From positions 7,966,238-8,030,237 of the forward strand of contig JAEMBT020000008.1 of assembly GCA_018873245.2 (NCBI GenBank): a stretch of 64,000 nt of DNA. The letters are read 5' to 3'. The first letter of the stretch is position 1; every line of letters starts with the position of its first letter. Positions 12,701 to 23,034 of the stretch are shown one piece after another. The notes beneath the pieces are model-generated. The model was not told the origin of the DNA. It saw only the letters and a program-made list of their open reading frames with translations, and searched no databases. The stretch is from Archegozetes longisetosus. Its lineage: Eukaryota > Arthropoda > Arachnida > Sarcoptiformes > Trhypochthoniidae. A program made the translations under genes and the position numbers.

Positions 12701-13220
12701 TAGGGTGACCACCCGTCCCGTTTTTGACGGGACAGTCCCGTCTTTTTAAAGATAAAAGAAAGAAATCCCGTCAAACTAAAAACTCTCGACGGGACAATTA
12801 CTCGTCCCGTTTTTCAATTTTCATTTTGAAAAATATGCTTAGAAAAATATTTCTCAAAAGTTCAAACATCGAATTTATTTTACAAATGATAAGGAATCAA
12901 GAAATCCAGCTTAAGTTTTGAACAGCTGTGGTTTAAAATCAAAAGTAATAGAATTAAATTTTTCTGCCTTGACTTATATCTTATATAAACCAGTATTTCT
13001 TACCTCTGAATAACTTTAGGAAGATACTGTTTCTAACAAAAAATGTACCTCTGAAGTCAACCATGACTAATAATTTTCAATTTTTAATATTAGAATGTAT
13101 TGTTTGATACCTAAATATTTCTAATGATTAATAAAAGTGGTATTTTTCTTTTTAAATATGTAAGGGTCCCCCTTTGATATTTTTGTCCCGTCATGAGACA
13201 AGCCAGAGGTGGTCACCCTA
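12701..13220 (+). mobile_element. non-autonomous hAT-like element, GTCCCGT family
   Basis: The termini are perfect inverted repeats, TAGGGTGACCACC and GGTGGTCACCCTA. They are flanked by an exact 8 bp duplication, CCAATGAA, at 12693-12700 and 13221-13228. GTCCCGT or ACGGGAC occurs repeatedly near both ends. An 8 bp duplication and a YANNG-type terminus are the hallmarks of hAT elements. A diverged inverted copy lies at 22236-22741. Near the right end it shares the word TAAGGG-C/T-CCCCTTTG with the element at 11588-12094, suggesting that the two families are related. No coding capacity remains. Confidence 0.9.
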
Positions 13221-13978
13221 CCAATGAAGCATACTTAAACCAAATATTTAATAAATTCTATATGTATATCAAATGATATTTTCGCATATTTTACATAAGT
13301 ACCATATATTGAAAAGTGAGAACAAGTTCAGACACATTAACCAAAAGCTTTGATCTAAAAAAATTATTGCATCGTTATAATAGGATGATGCTAAAAAAGA
13401 TACAATCGGCCACTTTTACTATTCGACATTAAGAAAAGCTGTTTTCAATACTTGGTGTATATAGATAGCTTATTTCTACAGTATATGTTATTAGTCTAAC
13501 AGTTTATTACTATTAGAACTTAATGTTTAACCCTTCATCACAACTTATAAGAACGCAGGCCTACTCTTAGATAAAATTCAACCTCATAGCTCATGTAAGC
13601 TTTCGCCAAAAGATAACGCGCACTTTGAGATGATTTGTATCTTGGTAAGCATAATTATGATTTCTTTTATTGGAATAGCTTCTTAAGTTGTCTTTAAAAA
13701 TGACTTTTAAACTGCCGGACTAAAGCATGCTTACAAGCTAATCGTGTTGCTTTATCACTAGCCTGAAGTTCATGTAGTTTTGGGTGCCTTTAAAGGGTTT
13801 TGAGATAAATTTCGGTTGTGCAGACAGCAGAAATTCTTACGGTAACCTCAAACCAATTTTTCTTCTCAAACTAACATTAAGCATTCAATATTAGAATATT
13901 AATATACTCAGATATTTTCATTGTTTTTCAATTATTACTTATCAATATTTAAGAAATAGAAAAACTCTAACGTAAGTA

Positions 13979-15207
13979 CAATTTTTTACTAAAAATCGCG
14001 TCCCCAGCTATACCCTAAAATCTTTAATTAAAATGAAGCGATACTTTAGAAGTTAATAGTACAATATTACTACTAGTCATGCATATACTTGCCGTAAAGA
14101 TTTCTATAATTATAAATTATTAGCTTATAAATCAAAATGGCTCTTCCTTTACATAAAAGAAATATATTTTTAGCAACACATTCTTTGGGGCCAAAACTAG
14201 AAAGGAAGGCTATTGCAAGCGGCTTAGATGATCTCCTAAAGTGGTAAGACATTGGTTCAAAAGAAAGGAAGAAGACAAAAGTTTAAGTGAATCTAAGAGC
14301 AGGTCGAAAACGAGTCACTACTTAAAGCTAATGATAAGAAAATTGCTTTATTGGCTGAGCATAACATGTCTATAACTCCAGATCAAAAAAGTAATATTAT
14401 GGTTGGCAAACATATGAATGTTGGCAGACAGTTGGGCGAAGATTAAAGGAAGCTGGAGGAGGTATAGGCTATTAACTATGAAGCCGTTACTTTCCAAACA
14501 ACATCGAAAGAATCGTCTAAAATGGGAAAAACAGATGAGAAACGAAAGATTTTGAAATTGAATCTTTACAGATGAGACGATATTTGTTAAAAATATGATA
14601 ATGAGAAAAGTATGGTAATTCCCTGGTAAAAGAAAGGTAATTAGAACTGTGAAATATTCAGTGAGGATGAACGTGTGGGCTAGTTTTTTTAAAAAGTGGT
14701 TTTGGATAAAATATTAATTTTACAAGAAATCTGACAAGAGAGTTTGTGTCAAATATATAGTAATGGCTTTTACCATCTGCTCGCGAACTTTGTTCTCATT
14801 CAAATGACTGAAAGTAACAAGAGGACAACGATCAAAAACATAAGTCGAGAATTGCAAGAGAGTGGGAGGAAGCAAATCATATTCATGTAGTTCCTTGGTC
14901 ATCATCATCACCTGATTTAAAGCCAATTGAGAACGTGGGGCATGTGCTAGAGATGAAATTGACCGGGAAAGGACTCATTCACTGAAAGGTTTAAAGGTAG
15001 AAATAACAAAAGAATGGAAGCACTGAGCCAAGAGTTGGCACAAAATTTAATTCGAAGTATGAAACTGAGAACTTCTACTGTTATTGAAGAGAAAGGGGAT
15101 TATGTTCTTTACTATTAGCGTCTTGGTTGTTGTTTATATCTATTTTGTTTATTTTCTAAGTTTTGTTAATAAATCTCTAGACAGGGTGCGATTTTTTAAA
15201 TTTACTG
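13979..15207 (+). mobile_element. Tc1-type transposon
   Basis: Inverted termini begin CAATTTTTTACTAAAAATCG at the left. The right end, read inward, is CAGTAAATTTAAAAAATCG. They are bounded by TA dinucleotides at 13977-13978 and 15208-15209. The length of 1.23 kb and CAGT-like ends fit Tc1 elements, and the interior holds a degraded transposase in the same orientation. Confidence 0.8.
14138..15118 (+). pseudogene. Tc1-like transposase, heavily degraded
   Basis: Fragments of a DDE transposase can be read in shifting frames. The helix-turn-helix region contains GRRLKEAGG, followed by HRKNRLKWEKQMRN. The first catalytic aspartate is in FTDETIF, then MNVWASFF, and the third catalytic region is SPDLKPIENV. 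These are the conserved Tc1 landmarks in the right order. At least six frame changes or stops separate them, so the enzyme is dead. Confidence 0.85.
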
Positions 15208-15209
15208 TA

Positions 15210-16000
15210 AGTAAATTTCAAATCATTACAACTCATTTGATTTGATATTGTTATTATAAAATTTACTATAAATTATTATTTGTTTTATATTCAAGAAAAT
15301 TTGGCTACAAACGTGAAAAAATTTTAAAGAAGATTAACATACAACATTTATTAAGTGGAACGTTAGAGGCTTATGTGCAGTCATTGACAAAACTCCGGGA
15401 CTCGGCTTTTAAGCATTCTATACCCCTAAATATGATTCGATTTGAATGAATTTTTTTGGAGAGACTATGAGTTGCGGAAAACTTTTTCACAAAGTGTCGT
15501 ATTCCTCCTCCCACGGGTCTGTCCATAAATAACATAAATTCACACAGAATTAACCAATAAATATTTTTGAATTCTGATGAAAGGGATCAAAACTCCTTAA
15601 AAATGATTAAACACGTGTATTTCTGTTTGACTGAAAATCTCCCAACTTCAGAGTTATGGCACATTAAACTAAAAATATAGTTTCTAGTTGAGCAAAAATT
15701 TTCGATTAAGAGCCCAAATATCTTGATATTGGTATCAAATTGAAGCTTTTAAAAAGTTCTTTCGAAAAATCATTTGCTCGAATATTTGCAGTCAAACTTA
15801 TTTTATGCACAGCGCGAATTTTTCTTAAATAAGTAGAATATATTACATATAGTAACAAATTGGTCAGGATCTACATTTGAATATTGCAAAATTACTAGAT
15901 TATATTAATATTTAAGACAAAAAGGCTTTTATGTTTTATTTACTAAGAAAATATTATTAACGTAAAATTTGAAATCTTTCTGGGTATAAAGAAATTAAAA
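15210..16000. other. intergenic, no gene seen
   Basis: AT-rich sequence after the Tc1 element. No supported feature. Confidence 0.5.
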
Positions 16001-16611
16001 TTTTGGGTAAATCCAGGCTAGCGGGTCTAAAGGGGCTCTCGACCCCCCACCTCTAAGTGTAATACACAATTGGATTCAGTTCGTCGAGCTTAACATTTTG
16101 ATGTCACACTTGACTATTTCCAACCCGAACCTGATCACTTCTGATCACCGAGACCTGATTCCCTCGAGAATGGGTAAACCTGGCTTTACCAAGTTGTAAC
16201 CCAAACCAAACCTGATTTAAACTAAGGTATAATATGTTAGGTCGCTTCACGACCTAACTTATTCTCCTCTAATCTATATCAGACTTGTTTGGCTTACCAC
16301 TCGAGAATCCAGGTTTATCCATTACGAGGTACTAAACCAAACAATCATTGATATCTCGAGAACTACTTGTGATAATTGATTAAGTGAGTTATCAAAATGC
16401 TCAATTCGATGCCCTAAGTCCAATAATATATCGCTTAGCTGGGTCAGTCACTCCCGTCGGGAGTTGTCCAGAGGTGGCCAGATTCGGATAAGAACTGTTC
16501 AAATGTGGTATCAAAATGTTCAGCTTGACGAACTGAATCCAATGATATATCACACCTGGAGGTGAGGGGGTCGGGAACCCCCTTAGGCCATTAGCCTGGA
16601 TTCACCGAAAT
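16001..16611. repeat. long terminal inverted repeat element with G/C-rich arms
   Basis: The left arm, from about 16001, reads GGGTAAATCCAGGCTA and continues for about 120 bp. The reverse complement of the right arm, ending near 16611, reads CGGTGAATCCAGGCTA and aligns throughout, including GGATTCAGTTCGTC and AACATTTTGAT. The centre contains the palindrome TAGGTCGCTTCACGACCTAA and further inverted words (CTCGAGAATGGGTAAACCTGG near 16166). It has no coding capacity and no clear target duplication. It may be a MITE or fold-back element. Confidence 0.75.
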
Positions 16612-16802
16612 GTTTCAATAGTTTTCTGAGGGGCTTGTTACAAGATATACAACTTGTTAACTTTTATAATGCTTCAGTATTTAATTTCAAAGAAAAAGAT
16701 TGAAACATGTAAATATAACTCAACTATATATTTGATATTTCAGTAAGATTTCAGATACCGTGCTTCGTTCTTGTGGGAGGTCCTAGAGCGGATTATATAT
16801 AT

Positions 16803-17200
16803 CTAGGGTAAGAAAAAATGATTTTCTCGTAGTCTAGAGCAAAAACTATTATAGTTAGAGCAAAATTGGTTGGATATTCTAATTTTACGTTAAAAAATGC
16901 TTTTTAAAAAATTCTATATTTAAAAACATAATAAACGTGTAACGTTGTTAACGAACGATATTCTGTTCTTATAACTCGAAAATGGATCGCTAACAAATTA
17001 AAAAGGAGTGAGCGATGGGTAACAGATAATTGGACTAAAAGTGAATAAGAATGTTATTCAAGCTCATGGCTCTCATACCAACTTTTAAAATAAACTCTTT
17101 TTAACGTATTTATAACGAAGGATCAGAATATCCAACCGATTTTACTCTAACTATAATAGTTTTTGTTCTACGCTACGGGAAAATCATTCTTCTTACCCTG
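16803..17200. repeat. MITE-like inverted repeat element, about 95 bp arms
   Basis: The left end is CTAGGGTAAGAA and the right end TTCTTACCCTG. The arms stay paired through GATTTTC, ACTATTATAGTTAGAG and GGTTGGATATTCT. Left flank TTATATATATC and right flank TTATATC may be a target duplication altered by AT slippage. The interior is about 200 bp and non-coding. Confidence 0.75.
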
Positions 17201-17234
17201 TTATATCAATTCGTCTTGACAAATAGAGTTTATT

Positions 17235-17450
17235 TACAATCCACTTGAAACCCTAGGGTCTAACTACAAAGAGTTTAAGTTAAGTCTCTAAGCGCCGAAC
17301 TTCGGCTTGCCACATTATTTGCTATGCAAACTTTACTTAATAACCTGAGTCTATCGATAGCCGACTTAAGGTTCTAGAGCTTAGCTACAAGAAGTTGGGC
17401 GTGGGTCTATAAGGACCGAACCTGGACTCGACACATTAAGGAATACATAG
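17235..17450 (+). repeat. diverged tandem duplication, about 130 bp period
   Basis: Two adjacent blocks share an ordered set of words: CTA(A/G)CTACAA, AAGTY, TCTAWAAGC/G, CCGAAC, and C-ACACATTA at the end. The copies are roughly 70 percent alike by eye. I assign no function. Confidence 0.45.
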
Positions 17451-17865
17451 TTTTAAATTCATCTCAGTTCAAATGATATAACGTACACTATTTTAGATCC
17501 AAAGCTTAGGTTAGTTTGTGACTAAAATAAAAGGCAGGAGTTTCCATATTCGCTTTTACATTACAATAACGATTAAATTTTCTTATTTTTGAATCTATAT
17601 TAAACCTCTAATCTTCAATTTCTGTAAACTAACATCTGTGTTCTACTCTTAAATTTATTGTTAATTTAAAGATTACATGCGGTTATACAAAAGATTTTAT
17701 ATACTTTTGTCGATTTCTTTAAACTATATTACAACTGATAATATTAATATCTCAACTCTCTAAACCAACTTCTGTAACCTCAATTGAAGTAATAACTTTT
17801 TGTAGCCGGAGCCTATGGTCCCAAGTAGGATTGCAAGTAGGGTAAGTCGGGTTGTCAGTACGAAT

Positions 17866-18402
17866 TAATGCTGCGCAAAGTCTAGATTTGGGGTCTAAAA
17901 GCTCTAGACTTTAGATCTCAAGTCTAAAATTTTGTTTAGACTTTAGACCTTATGTCTAAAAAATCGTTTGGACTTTAGCCTTAGACATGGTCTAAAGCTT
18001 TAGACTTTAGATTAGACTTTTGGACCCAAAAAACCTCAAGTAAATTAATTTTTACGGTGGCCAACTTTAGTCCAGAGCATTCCGGGACAAAAAAGGATCA
18101 AAAGGGGTACCCTTTGTGTTTGAATAAATAAACTAAATTTGACATTAAATAAACTTATAGCCAGTCTTTGATTTTATATTAATATTCAACGTATTAACTT
18201 ATACTCAAAGTTAAGTAAAGTTAAACTCTTTTGTATTGAGGTCTAAAAGTCTAAAATAGCTTTAGACTTTAGATTTAGACTTTTAGAAAATTTTTAGATT
18301 TTAGACTTAGACATTAGACATAGTCTAAAAAAAATTATTTAGACTTTAGATATAGTCTAAAGTCCAAGTCTAAAGTCTAATGTCTAAAAATGCGCAGCAT
18401 TA
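17866..18402. mobile_element. hAT-like element built of TCTAAAGTCTA-type repeats
   Basis: The inverted ends TAATGCTGCGCA and TGCGCAGCATTA are perfect over 12 bp. They are flanked by an exact 8 bp duplication, GTACGAAT (17858-17865 and 18403-18410). Both subterminal regions are dense arrays of AGACTTTAGA and its complement TCTAAAGTCT, about 180 bp on each side. The central part is unique AT-rich sequence without coding potential. The 8 bp duplication and YANNG terminus place it with hAT elements by structure. Confidence 0.88.
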
Positions 18403-19060
18403 GTACGAATTGATATATGTAGGTGGTTAAGCCCTAGGATTTCCCGCGTGGGCAGAGTACTAAGTAAAACCTAACCGATACTTTAGATAGTATTTTAAAA
18501 TTTAAGGATTTAAATAATCAAATTTGATTGAGGCCACGTTCAACGTTAATCAAATCACCATAAAACTTGAAGTGGTCTCAAACAACTTATTGCAAAAAAA
18601 ATTAACACGCTATATGGTACCTATGAAATTTTATTTATAAAATTTAGTTGTAAAAATTAAGATTTAAAAATTGGAAATGAAATAATGATTAATTAGTGGA
18701 AAATTGAGGCATCATAGAAACCTTATTGTGACTCAATCTACCGTCTTACCCGCATTATAATACATGTCCTTATATAGTGAATTTCTATGAATTTTGAAAT
18801 TTTGATTTACTAGTACTTATAACTCGCATATTAAGGACATGGGGGTTGAGGTTTCACTTAATAAATACATGTCTGTAAAAGTGGAATTCTACTCTGCAAA
18901 AATTGGTGAATTGGACAGTAATTTATTTAAAATTGAAAATTAAAAAAGATTGAATAGTTTTAAGTAATTATTAAGAGCGTAATTATTTATCTAAAAAATC
19001 GATCATTTCATGTTTCTTCATTGTTTTCATTGTCTGTTAAACCAGTTGTTTCCTCTTCTA

Positions 19061-19800
19061 ACGTCATGCGAACCAGAGTTTAGACATTTTTTGACAGCGC
19101 GCGCTACTCAATAGAATTCGAATTTGTAAACAAATAGTATACTGTTTTGTAGATTATTTATTAATGTATAATTGCTCTCATTTTCTTCGATATTGGATCT
19201 AATCCATAAAAGTTATGCCATCAAAACAAGAGTTGACTCGAAATCGAGTCGTGACATTTTACAACAATAATGCAGATCAGCAGATATCTTATACGGTAAA
19301 ACATTTCATGGCTGAAGAAATGCCTCGCAGTTCCGTATATAATATCATTAATACTTATAAGAAACGCTTAACAACTAAAGAAAAAGTAGGAAAAGGCCGC
19401 TATTTTCAGAAAATGTCGAGACAGAAGGTTCAAAAGCTTTATCGAATGATGAATCATAAGGACAAGTTCACACTTACTGGCGCTGCCCGTAAGTTCTCTG
19501 TTCACAGAGAACTTATGTTTATAGGAATGGTTGGTGCGCCAAAAATACTGATCATCTCATAAGACGCATAAAATCTTGTCTCAAAGAAGTTGACTTAGAA
19601 GTTGTCAAAAGAAATATCGTTAGTGTCAATAAAAGAATTCGAAGATGTGCTGAATTAGGGCCACTATCAGTTGTTCATTAAGTTATTCTTATTTCTTATA
19701 TAATGTAGTTTTATTGTAAAAAAATTTCATATTTTTCGATAAACTCTATCTTAGCTAAAAATAAATTATAACTTTGTCCAAACTCTGGTTCGCATGACGT
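19061..19800 (+). mobile_element. internally deleted mariner/IS630-type element nested in the pogo transposase
   Basis: The termini are perfect inverted repeats starting ACGTCATGCGAACCAGAGTT. They are flanked by TA at 19059-19060 and 19801-19802. Removing the 740 bp element plus one TA restores the pogo C-terminal frame, which shows the order of insertion. The element retains only the two ends of a transposase gene. Confidence 0.92.
19215..19681 (+). pseudogene. mariner/IS630-type transposase with the catalytic centre deleted
   Basis: The N-terminal 95 or so residues from ATG 19215 form the DNA-binding part: TVKHFMAEEMPRSSVYNII is a helix-turn-helix and KFTLTGAARKFSV a second one. After a junction near 19500 the downstream sequence reads, in another frame, KNTDHLIRRIKSCLKEVDLE and ends with GPLSVVH before a stop at about 19679. 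This is a typical transposase C-terminus. All three catalytic acidic residues fall in the deleted part, so it is non-autonomous. Confidence 0.82.
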
Positions 19801-21913
19801 TAATGTTGGTATTTGACCAGTAGGAACGACTTCTAGTAGTTTATTATTGAGTCGAGAATCATCTCTTATAGGTCCCAAACCACATTGATCGAAACTATTT
19901 ACTATTTGTTCAGAAGATAATTCATTACATGCATTGAAGCATCAATTAGCGACACATTCATAAGAAGGTTTTTTTTAAATGGCCGGATTTAGTATAGTCT
20001 TGAGGGGACACTCTTGATGCAATCCATTCTCGCCACTCCCTTTTAACGGATGTCTTAACACTTTTATTCCGGGAAACATCTGCGGGTTGTAATACAGGTG
20101 TCATACCAGCAGGAATGATTTCAATTTTAGTATCAAAGTTCTTTGCCATCATTATTTCTATGAGAAGTTGCAGAGTCAAAGGCCAATAACGTTCTATATT
20201 TGGGACCATTCTTACTCTTAGAATGTAAGTTCAAAAATATATATCCAGGTCTTCGACTATAAACTCTCATACGTCATTCAATCAGTAAATCGGTGGTCAT
20301 TGAGCCACATTCGGAGACCATGATATCGATGCCTTTAGGAAATGTAGTTTTTGAGACTTTCTTTAGTTCTTTAAAGATGATGGCCGGCCGACATTTCTTT
20401 CCATCATTGTATGCACAGAGAATGAGAGTAAATTGCAGTTTTTCACTATTCGATGTTTTTATTTTAACTGTTTTGACACCTCTTTGCTCGAACGTTCCGT
20501 TTGATGGAGAATCAAAATATAAAAGCATTTCATCCATGTTTAGTATTTTGAAGTTTAAATCAATTTGATCGGCTCTTAAACAATCTATTCTTTCAAAAAA
20601 CTCAAGACTAATATCTGGCGTTTTCAGGTATTTTTTGCCTACACTAGTAGCCATTCTTGATTTTAATTTATTTCCCTGTAAAAATTTTCTGAGATAACCA
20701 TTTGATGCTTTGAATTCAGTTATTAGTCTAGGATTAAGTTCTTGAAAAATTTTAAGGGCTTGCGCTTGTATATTCGTTGAGGTGACTATGAGACCTTTAG
20801 CTCGTCTTTCTTTAAACCATGACATTAAATTTGCGTCTACTTCGGGATACATTGGCCTTCGTTCTATTTCTATATTTCTTCTTAATCTTGTTTGTGTTGA
20901 CCGGTCAGACAATGCTTCGTTCAATTGTTTCTCATTATTTGCTGCTCCTCTTATGACACTTCGGGCGACTCTAAAATGCTTGGTCGTTTCGTTAATGCTA
21001 TGCTTTCCTTCGTTTTTGAAATATTTCACGAATTCTAGTTTTTTCTCAATAGTAAATGATCGGCGAATCCTTTTATGTGGAGTAACGATCCTTCATCCGA
21101 CTTGACTGAAACTCTTGTGATTTCAGTAGTTTTTTGTTACCCATAAACGAAGTTGAGGGTGGAGAAATGTCTTTATTATTATCTGAATTTTCTTCTGTTT
21201 CTTGAGATTCATTTGATTCGCTCATTATCTCTGTAAACTCTAGATCGTTCTTTCTAGACTCTAGTTGATTTTCATTTGGTATTTGATTTTTGAATCGAAC
21301 ACTAAATTGTTAACCGAACTGTCATTATCACAATTATTTAAATCCTTTACTAATAAATAAAATGAAAATATAGTTATGTTATTTTCATAGAAGATCTCTG
21401 TTTTTACTTTCTTCAACTGAAGTCAATTCTTTATTGTCTGATATTTTAATTATTTATTAAACAATTCAAAATTTGAAAAGACTGAATCAAACATTAAACA
21501 GTGAAAGCATTTATTTACATGGAAAGGGAAAGGATTGAAATGTTTTCATTCAAGTCTAATACTTTTTTACAGTTTAAAACTTATTAAACTATTACAGTTT
21601 CAAAAAGTTTATAGATTGTTCAAAATACTATTATGGTTTTCACCTATTAAAAACATGTATCTAAAACGAGGAACTCTAAGATTACGACTTCAAGTGATAG
21701 ACTTTTACCCTGTACTTAAATTCCGAATTTAAGGACATGCCTCATGAGATTTCACTTCTTAAAGACAATGTATTATTATGTGAGGTAAAACGGTACTAAA
21801 ATAAGCTAATTTCTTATTTTTGAATCTGAGTTTATATCAATATTGGATGCATTCAAATATTTTATAAGATTGAGACAAATAGATCAGAAGTTGAAATCAG
21901 GTTATTTTAATGT

Positions 21914-22014
<101 letters not shown>

Positions 22015-22235
22015 GCTATGCTACTAAATCAAACCCTTAGAATATGATAAGTGACGCACAACACCTACATAACAGTTAGCACTGGGTGATTAGTTATACT
22101 TTGAAGATCAATGTTAACCCATGTGACCAGCGCTTTATTTTATCCCAAAGTCCATTCCTGGTTATTATTCAGTACTATTTACATTGTGATACACATTGCA
22201 TGCTTACTGCTTAATGAGCATGCGCAATAAGAATC

Positions 22236-22741
22236 TAGGGTCACCACCTCTGGCTGGTCTCATGACGGGACAAGAATCTCAAAGGAAGGACCTTTGCATT
22301 CTTTTGAAGAAATTTTTCGCTTATATTAGTCATTACAAATATTCGAGTTTCAAACAATACATTCTAACATTAAAACATTGAAAATTATTAATTATGGTTG
22401 ATTTTAAAAGTATATTTTTATTAGAAATGGCATCTTTCAAAAATAAGAAATGCCGATTTATATAAGATATAATTCAAGGCAGAAAAGATTAATTTTAAAA
22501 CTTTTGGTCTTAAATCACAGGTGTTCAAATAATTAAACTAGATTTCTTAGTCACTTAGCATTTGTAAAATAAATCCAATGTTTGAATTTCTAAGAAATAT
22601 TTTTCTAAACACATTTTTCAAAATGAAAATTGGAAAAAACGGTAATTGTACCGTCGAGAGTTCTTGTCCTGATGGGATTTCCGTCTTTTATCTCTAAAAA
22701 GACAGGAATGTCCCGTCAAAAAGGGAGGGTCGGTCAGCCTA
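22236..22741 (-). mobile_element. second copy of the GTCCCGT hAT-like family, inverted
   Basis: The reverse complement aligns with 12701-13220 end to end, including the GTCCCGTC blocks and TCATGAGACCAGCCAGAGGTG at its right end. The terminal TAGGGTCACCACC is still visible at 22236. Flanks TAAGAATC and TGAGAGCC agree at five of eight bases, so this is an older insertion. It is non-coding. Confidence 0.85.
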
Positions 22742-23034
22742 TGAGAGCCAGTCTCTCATTTCTTGGCACAGTAGTGGCACAATAGTGACACAACAGCATA
22801 GAGGTATAAAGGGGATGCATGAAGCGCTGAGACGCTAAGGAAACTTTCTGACTTTGGTAGATGCAGATGGAGTCTCAAAAAGCGGTTTCATCAGATAAAG
22901 ATTATTTAAATAGGGACTATATTTCAAAATAGTTAAATTTCCTACTATTGAAGTGAGAATCATCCATTCTTTGGATACCCATTAGATTACACCAAAACTT
23001 GGATTTTTCGAATAATCGGTTTTTCACGTTTAAA

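Larger units (their letters stand above)
19008..21225 (-). pseudogene. pogo/Tigger-like transposase, dead
   Basis: The reading begins near the ATG at 21225 with an acidic leader, followed by a helix-turn-helix region (FTIEKKLEFVKYF) and a second DNA-binding domain (MSWFKERRAKGL...TSTNIQAQAL). The DDE region has ILNMDEMLLYFD (first Asp), LLAFDSATSH (second) and PAGMTPVLQPADVSRNKSVK (third). There is a TGA for an expected Trp after TDLLIE at about 20274. A frame change follows the second Asp, and another TGA for Trp lies near 19939. The last residues, LEEETTGLTDNENNEET, are split by the nested element inserted at a TA (19059-19802). The stop is at 19008-19010. The lesions are independent of the insertion. 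Confidence 0.88.
18741..21793 (-). mobile_element. pogo/Tigger-type transposon, interrupted by a nested element
   Basis: The ends are CCGTCTTACCCGCATTATAA at the left and, read inward, CCGTTTTACCTCACATAATA at the right. TA dinucleotides bound them at 18739-18740 and 21794-21795. A second inverted pair, TTAAGGACATG, lies just inside each end. The interior carries a pogo-type transposase on the minus strand. Without the nested 742 bp insertion the element is about 2.3 kb, normal for this group. Confidence 0.85.
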
